Assembly: GCA_964030785.1 (NCBI GenBank)
Contig: OZ034969.1
Location: 47,172,701-47,236,700 of the forward strand
Origin: Siderastrea siderea
Taxonomy: Eukaryota; Cnidaria; Anthozoa; Scleractinia; Rhizangiidae
Length of the DNA: 64,000 nucleotides
Direction: 5' to 3'
Made by a program: the position numbers and the translations under genes. This document shows positions 60,747 to 64,000 of the stretch, piece after piece. Below the pieces are notes generated by a model, which searched no databases, was not told where the DNA came from, and was given only the letters and a program-made list of their open reading frames with translations. Within the stretch, counting starts at the first letter, position 1. Each line of letters starts with the position of its first letter.

Positions 60747-62182
60747 CCACAAAAACGGTGATCGTATGATCGAACGTTAACTTTATTGTTGTTGTGTGTA
60801 CGGCATTCAGATTATGCTAAGATATTATGCCGTTAATCTTTCCAGGAATGTAAACTTTAATATAAGGCCATGGCTTTATATTCGGGAAGGTGGGGGGAGG
60901 GGGAATCCTATTATCTGAAGGCCTTCTGCGCTTTTTGGTTTCTTTAAGGCGGTCGTCCAAGTTCAACAACGGCGTTTATTAGGGAAATTACAGTTTTTAT
61001 AAAAATAGAACTCACATATGATACCTATTCAACTAAAAAGGATTTTTAATAGGATGTTGTATTCGTACGATTAAAAATTCCCTCTAAAGTAAAAGTGCCG
61101 TATGCTCTATCCTCTAAACAAAAACCGAACTGATTTTAAAAAATTCCAACAAACAACCATCAAAACTCGGATTAGGCTCCTCACAGAACAGACTTCAGTG
61201 ACGTCATGGCAAGAAAGCCAATCTGCTGCCACATGCCTTAACAATAGCCTATCAGGTGACAGAAAAAGAATGTAAGTTAATTTTAAAAAATCAGATTAGG
61301 TTATTGCCTCGTTCTCAGACAATGCATTTTGTCGGGAAAGTAGCGTGTGCAGGGCCTCTAAGGCGATTAACAATCATTCAACAAAACTGAGTGGTTAATG
61401 AGCTTAGAGCCAACGAGGCGTGCTGCACTGAATTGACTTTGAGCTCGTGTACGAAAAGATAGAGTGCAATAGTTTCAAAATATAGACAACACTGAATATC
61501 ATGCGAAATGTTACTACTTTCCAACATAGTTAGCAAAAGAATCTGGTTATCAGGCTCAGCGAAGTCCTTTGTTTTATGTTTTGTTACAGTTTTTACCCTT
61601 GACCGTGCACGAACAACAAGAGGTTTTGAATTCCGCATAAGCAACCAACCAATAAAAGGTTATGCGTGGTCATAGTACATTCAACATAAATTGCAGCACC
61701 TTTTTTATGGTCTATGAAACGTGCTTCATAACTAGTCCCTCGAGTAACTATGTTTCCAAGGTAAGTTCCTCTCTTAAATAAGATTGTTGTTTGCCATCTT
61801 TTTTCACTATCGGTTCAGGATATGAACCGATAGTTTGGTAGGAAGGAGCTAATCAGAGAGCACGCCTTCCAATAGGGGCCCATACATCAGATCAGAACCA
61901 TTGGAAGCTTCGCAAAGCCGCCATTTTTGAACCGATGCCGTCATTTTGAATGGGACGTCTGGGACCAAAAAGCCTTGAGAAACCGTTCTCGACCTCGTGG
62001 TTTCTCTTTTCCAGGACAGCGTATAAATTATTCAAAATGGCTGCCGCTTGGGACACCGAACTTCAATTTGATTTGGGGGCTCCCTGTGGGTCTCTAGGAT
62101 CCAGGGGCTGTCTATAACAACACACTTTAATTCACATTGCCTCTCACCACCCAGGTGAGTTAACGGCTGCCGGCAAACTGTC

Positions 62183-62346
62183 TAGCCTGTCAGGTTTGAA
62201 GCATTCTTCGCTTTTCGAACGCGCAAAAATTGGTGCGAGCGCTGCTTCCATCAGTGTCGCGCTCGCCCCTATTTTCGCGCAGCCGAAAAGCGAACGGGCG
62301 GGGAAACCTACGGAAATCCCAACGGAAACGCTTGCTACGCAGGCTA
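62183..62346. mobile_element. hAT-like MITE, 164 bp
   Basis: Ends TAGCCTG and CAGGCTA, inside flanks CAAACTGTC (62174-62182) and AAAACTGTC (62347-62355), which is an 8-bp duplication with one extra near-match. An 8-bp duplication fits hAT. Internal GC-rich sequence, including CTTTTCGAACGCGC / GAAAAGCGAACGGGC, partly folds back. Confidence 0.6.
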
Positions 62347-62389
62347 AAAACTGTCAAGAAATCCTGACAAATGCGGGGGGGGGGGGTAT

Positions 62390-62500
62390 CCCTGCGATAT
62401 CCTAGCATCCCATCCAGGGGGAGAGTAGAAATACTCCTATTTGTTTCATGCTAAAGAAGGTAGCGGAGTTATGTGGGCCGTTTACGGCTTAACTTAAAAC
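62390..62500 (+). mobile_element. SINE 3' fragment
   Basis: Preceded by a G run (62376-62386), it reads CCCTGCGATATCCTAGCATC, CATCCAGGGGG and AGTAGAAATACTCCTA, the 3' domain that also appears in the SINE at 38576-38798 (CCTGCGATGGACTAGC). No tRNA head is visible. Confidence 0.5.
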
Positions 62501-63482
62501 GTAAAATGCCGGACGCATTTTATTGAATTGAATTTCATCGAAATTTTACGCTACAGAACCGGAGTACGGGCTGGTAACTGATAAGCGACTGGGCTTTCTG
62601 ATCTTCCTATCTTTACCGTGAAGAAAAAGCCTAATGAGGAATTTAAAAGGTTAAACGTAAAATATTCATATAGGAACTGGAAAGTACCTTTCCCAGCACT
62701 CGTGGTTACAGGAGTTGAACTCCACTCCGCTTTGAATCCTTTGAAGGCGCCGAGCTCGTCTGAGTGAAACGTGATATATAGGGACTGGGTCGAGGATTTG
62801 ATAGGCTCTGGTAGTGTTTTCCCACAGTACCTTCCTATGAAGATTTCATAAAAGGAAAGGTAAAAGTCTAAACGAAATTAGAAACAATCACCTCCTTCTC
62901 TTTTATCGTGAAATTCCACAATCCCTTGGGGCATGTTGACATTGATATTAAGGAAATTTTTTATGCTTCGAAAAATACTGTATTTACATTTCTATTAATA
63001 AAAATTTCATCCCATGACTTTACATTGTAGAAAAGTGCGTTAAATTAAACGGGGTTTTTAAGAACTTTAAATGCTACGGAACTTTTTACTACTTTTTTTA
63101 GTCCCAGTGCCTCTCCAAAATTAGAAGGATAAATGTACAGAAATTACCTAAATTCCAAAAACCCGATTAGATTCTTTGACCTTTTGCCCCAAGTCATTGA
63201 TAGAGGGCAAACTAAATGGGAATTCGTTTTCCTAAAACATTGTGATTCCGATCAAAATAAATTTTAAAAATCGGGCGTGGTATGCCACGTGACGTAAATA
63301 CAAATTCTGCAAATCCAAAAAATGAATTGCTTCATGGAAATCTTACTTAATTAGTACCTTGAATGTATTCTAAACTCGACCACCCCCTCCAAAGTTGCCG
63401 AACCCTTTCCTTAATTAATTTAAGAGCATTCAAGTTTCCCCAAAGTACCCTTCGATTTAGTTAGCCTGCGCCGCTGGCAGTA

Positions 63483-63938
63483 TTAGCGACCTTCAGATCG
63501 GACTACAAGTATGAGATTGAGTACGATTACTAACAGCTAGTTCTCAGAGCTCTCGTTTCTCCCTGCCGCTGTCCAGAAGAGAAGGGTATTTTGGGAACGA
63601 TAGTGGTAAGACAGATCAGAATCTTAAGTTTGTTATCAGAGGCCCGTTTCTCGAAACTCCCGATAACTTTCCGGGCCCGGTAAGTCTTTTTTCGATTTCA
63701 TTCATTTACCAGCTAATGGCAATTATTGGCGCAAACTTATAGCGGTATGCTTCACGGAATTATTAAGAGTAAAATTTAGCTTTCAAAATGAATAAAAATT
63801 GTATAGTTTTTGGAGAATAAAAATTGTTTTCGGGCCCGAAAAGTTATCGGGAGTTTCGAGAAACGGGCCCCAGGAATTTAAAAGTCGTACAGCACTCGTA
63901 CTCAATCTCGCACTCGTAGTCTGATCTGTAGGTCGCTA
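63483..63938. mobile_element. inverted-repeat element interrupted by another MITE
   Basis: Left TAGCGACCTTCAGATC plus GAGATTGAGTACGA and right TCGTACTCAATCTCGCACTC plus GATCTGTAGGTCGCTA are inverted over about 45 bp. The inner element at 63639-63870 lies within it. Confidence 0.6.
63639..63870. mobile_element. MITE with GGCCCGTTTCTCGAAACTCC ends (nested)
   Basis: Terminal inverted repeats of about 40 bp from AGGCCCGTTTCTCGAAACTC through GATAACTTTYCGGGCCCG, and the complement at the right ending AAACGGGCCC. About 232 bp, AT-rich centre. Confidence 0.8.
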
Positions 63939-64000
63939 TTGTTCGCGCGTGAAGGTAAAATTTTGGTGGTGGAGCTGCCTTGAGTAGCAGCGTAAGCCAC

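Larger units (their letters stand above)
57429..64000. other. intergenic region downstream of RUFY
   Basis: No gene recognised on either strand. No AATAAA was seen in the first several hundred bases after the RUFY stop. Contents: (ATT)n at about 58453-58482, a minisatellite (58739-59528), a MITE (60410-60746), a hAT-like MITE (62183-62346), a SINE tail (62390-62500) and nested inverted-repeat elements (63483-63938). Small frames such as 59520-59738 plus match nothing known to me. Confidence 0.6.

Overview
The window is invertebrate nuclear DNA, most likely from an anthozoan cnidarian such as a stony coral. This rests on spliced animal genes with short GT-AG exons, the IQ-myosin, RUN/FYVE and class A GPCR families, cnidarian-type Penelope-like retroelements with GIY-YIG ORFs, a Crypton/KIAA1958-type fragment, tRNA-derived SINEs and a very dense load of fold-back MITEs and minisatellites. 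The species assignment is inference; no database search was possible.

Four protein-coding genes can be reconstructed, all on the + strand. (1) 834-5272: the 3' end of an unconventional myosin (lever arm, IQ motifs, short charged tail); its motor exons lie upstream of the window. (2) 9896-11119: an intronless class A (rhodopsin-like) GPCR of 407 aa. (3) 12826-24434: a six-exon gene for a 455-aa M28-family zinc peptidase with a signal peptide and one C-terminal membrane helix. (4) 28159-57428: a 20-exon gene for a 631-aa RUFY-type protein (RUN domain, long coiled coil, C-terminal FYVE finger). All exons of (3) and (4) join in phase with GT-AG borders. The four genes do not look functionally linked; this is an ordinary animal neighbourhood, not an operon.

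The rest is mostly mobile and repetitive DNA. 5273-9895 holds a poly(A) signal, a 56-bp tandem repeat and a Harbinger-like MITE with TAA duplications. 11120-12825 has two adjacent hairpin MITEs and an (AT)n tract. Intron 1 of the peptidase gene carries a broken Crypton/DUF3504 gene fragment, a tandem repeat and hairpins; intron 2 is full of tetranucleotide microsatellites; intron 4 holds a Penelope-like remnant with a MITE inserted in it. A palindromic pair of Penelope-like fragments with a near-perfect 14-bp target duplication sits about 200 bp upstream of the RUFY start codon, and a second copy with a perfect 13-bp duplication sits in RUFY intron 7. RUFY intron 16 (8.2 kb) is a run of unrelated tandem arrays. 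57429-64000 has no recognisable gene but holds a roughly 25-copy minisatellite, a hAT-like MITE, a SINE tail and a nested pair of inverted-repeat elements.

No convincing new biochemical system was found. The most interesting signals are the Penelope palindrome and its hammerhead-like terminal motifs, a palindrome built from a repeated GGTGGCGAG word, the membrane-anchored M28 peptidase, the GPCR with altered activation motifs, and several dated-by-nesting transposon layers.
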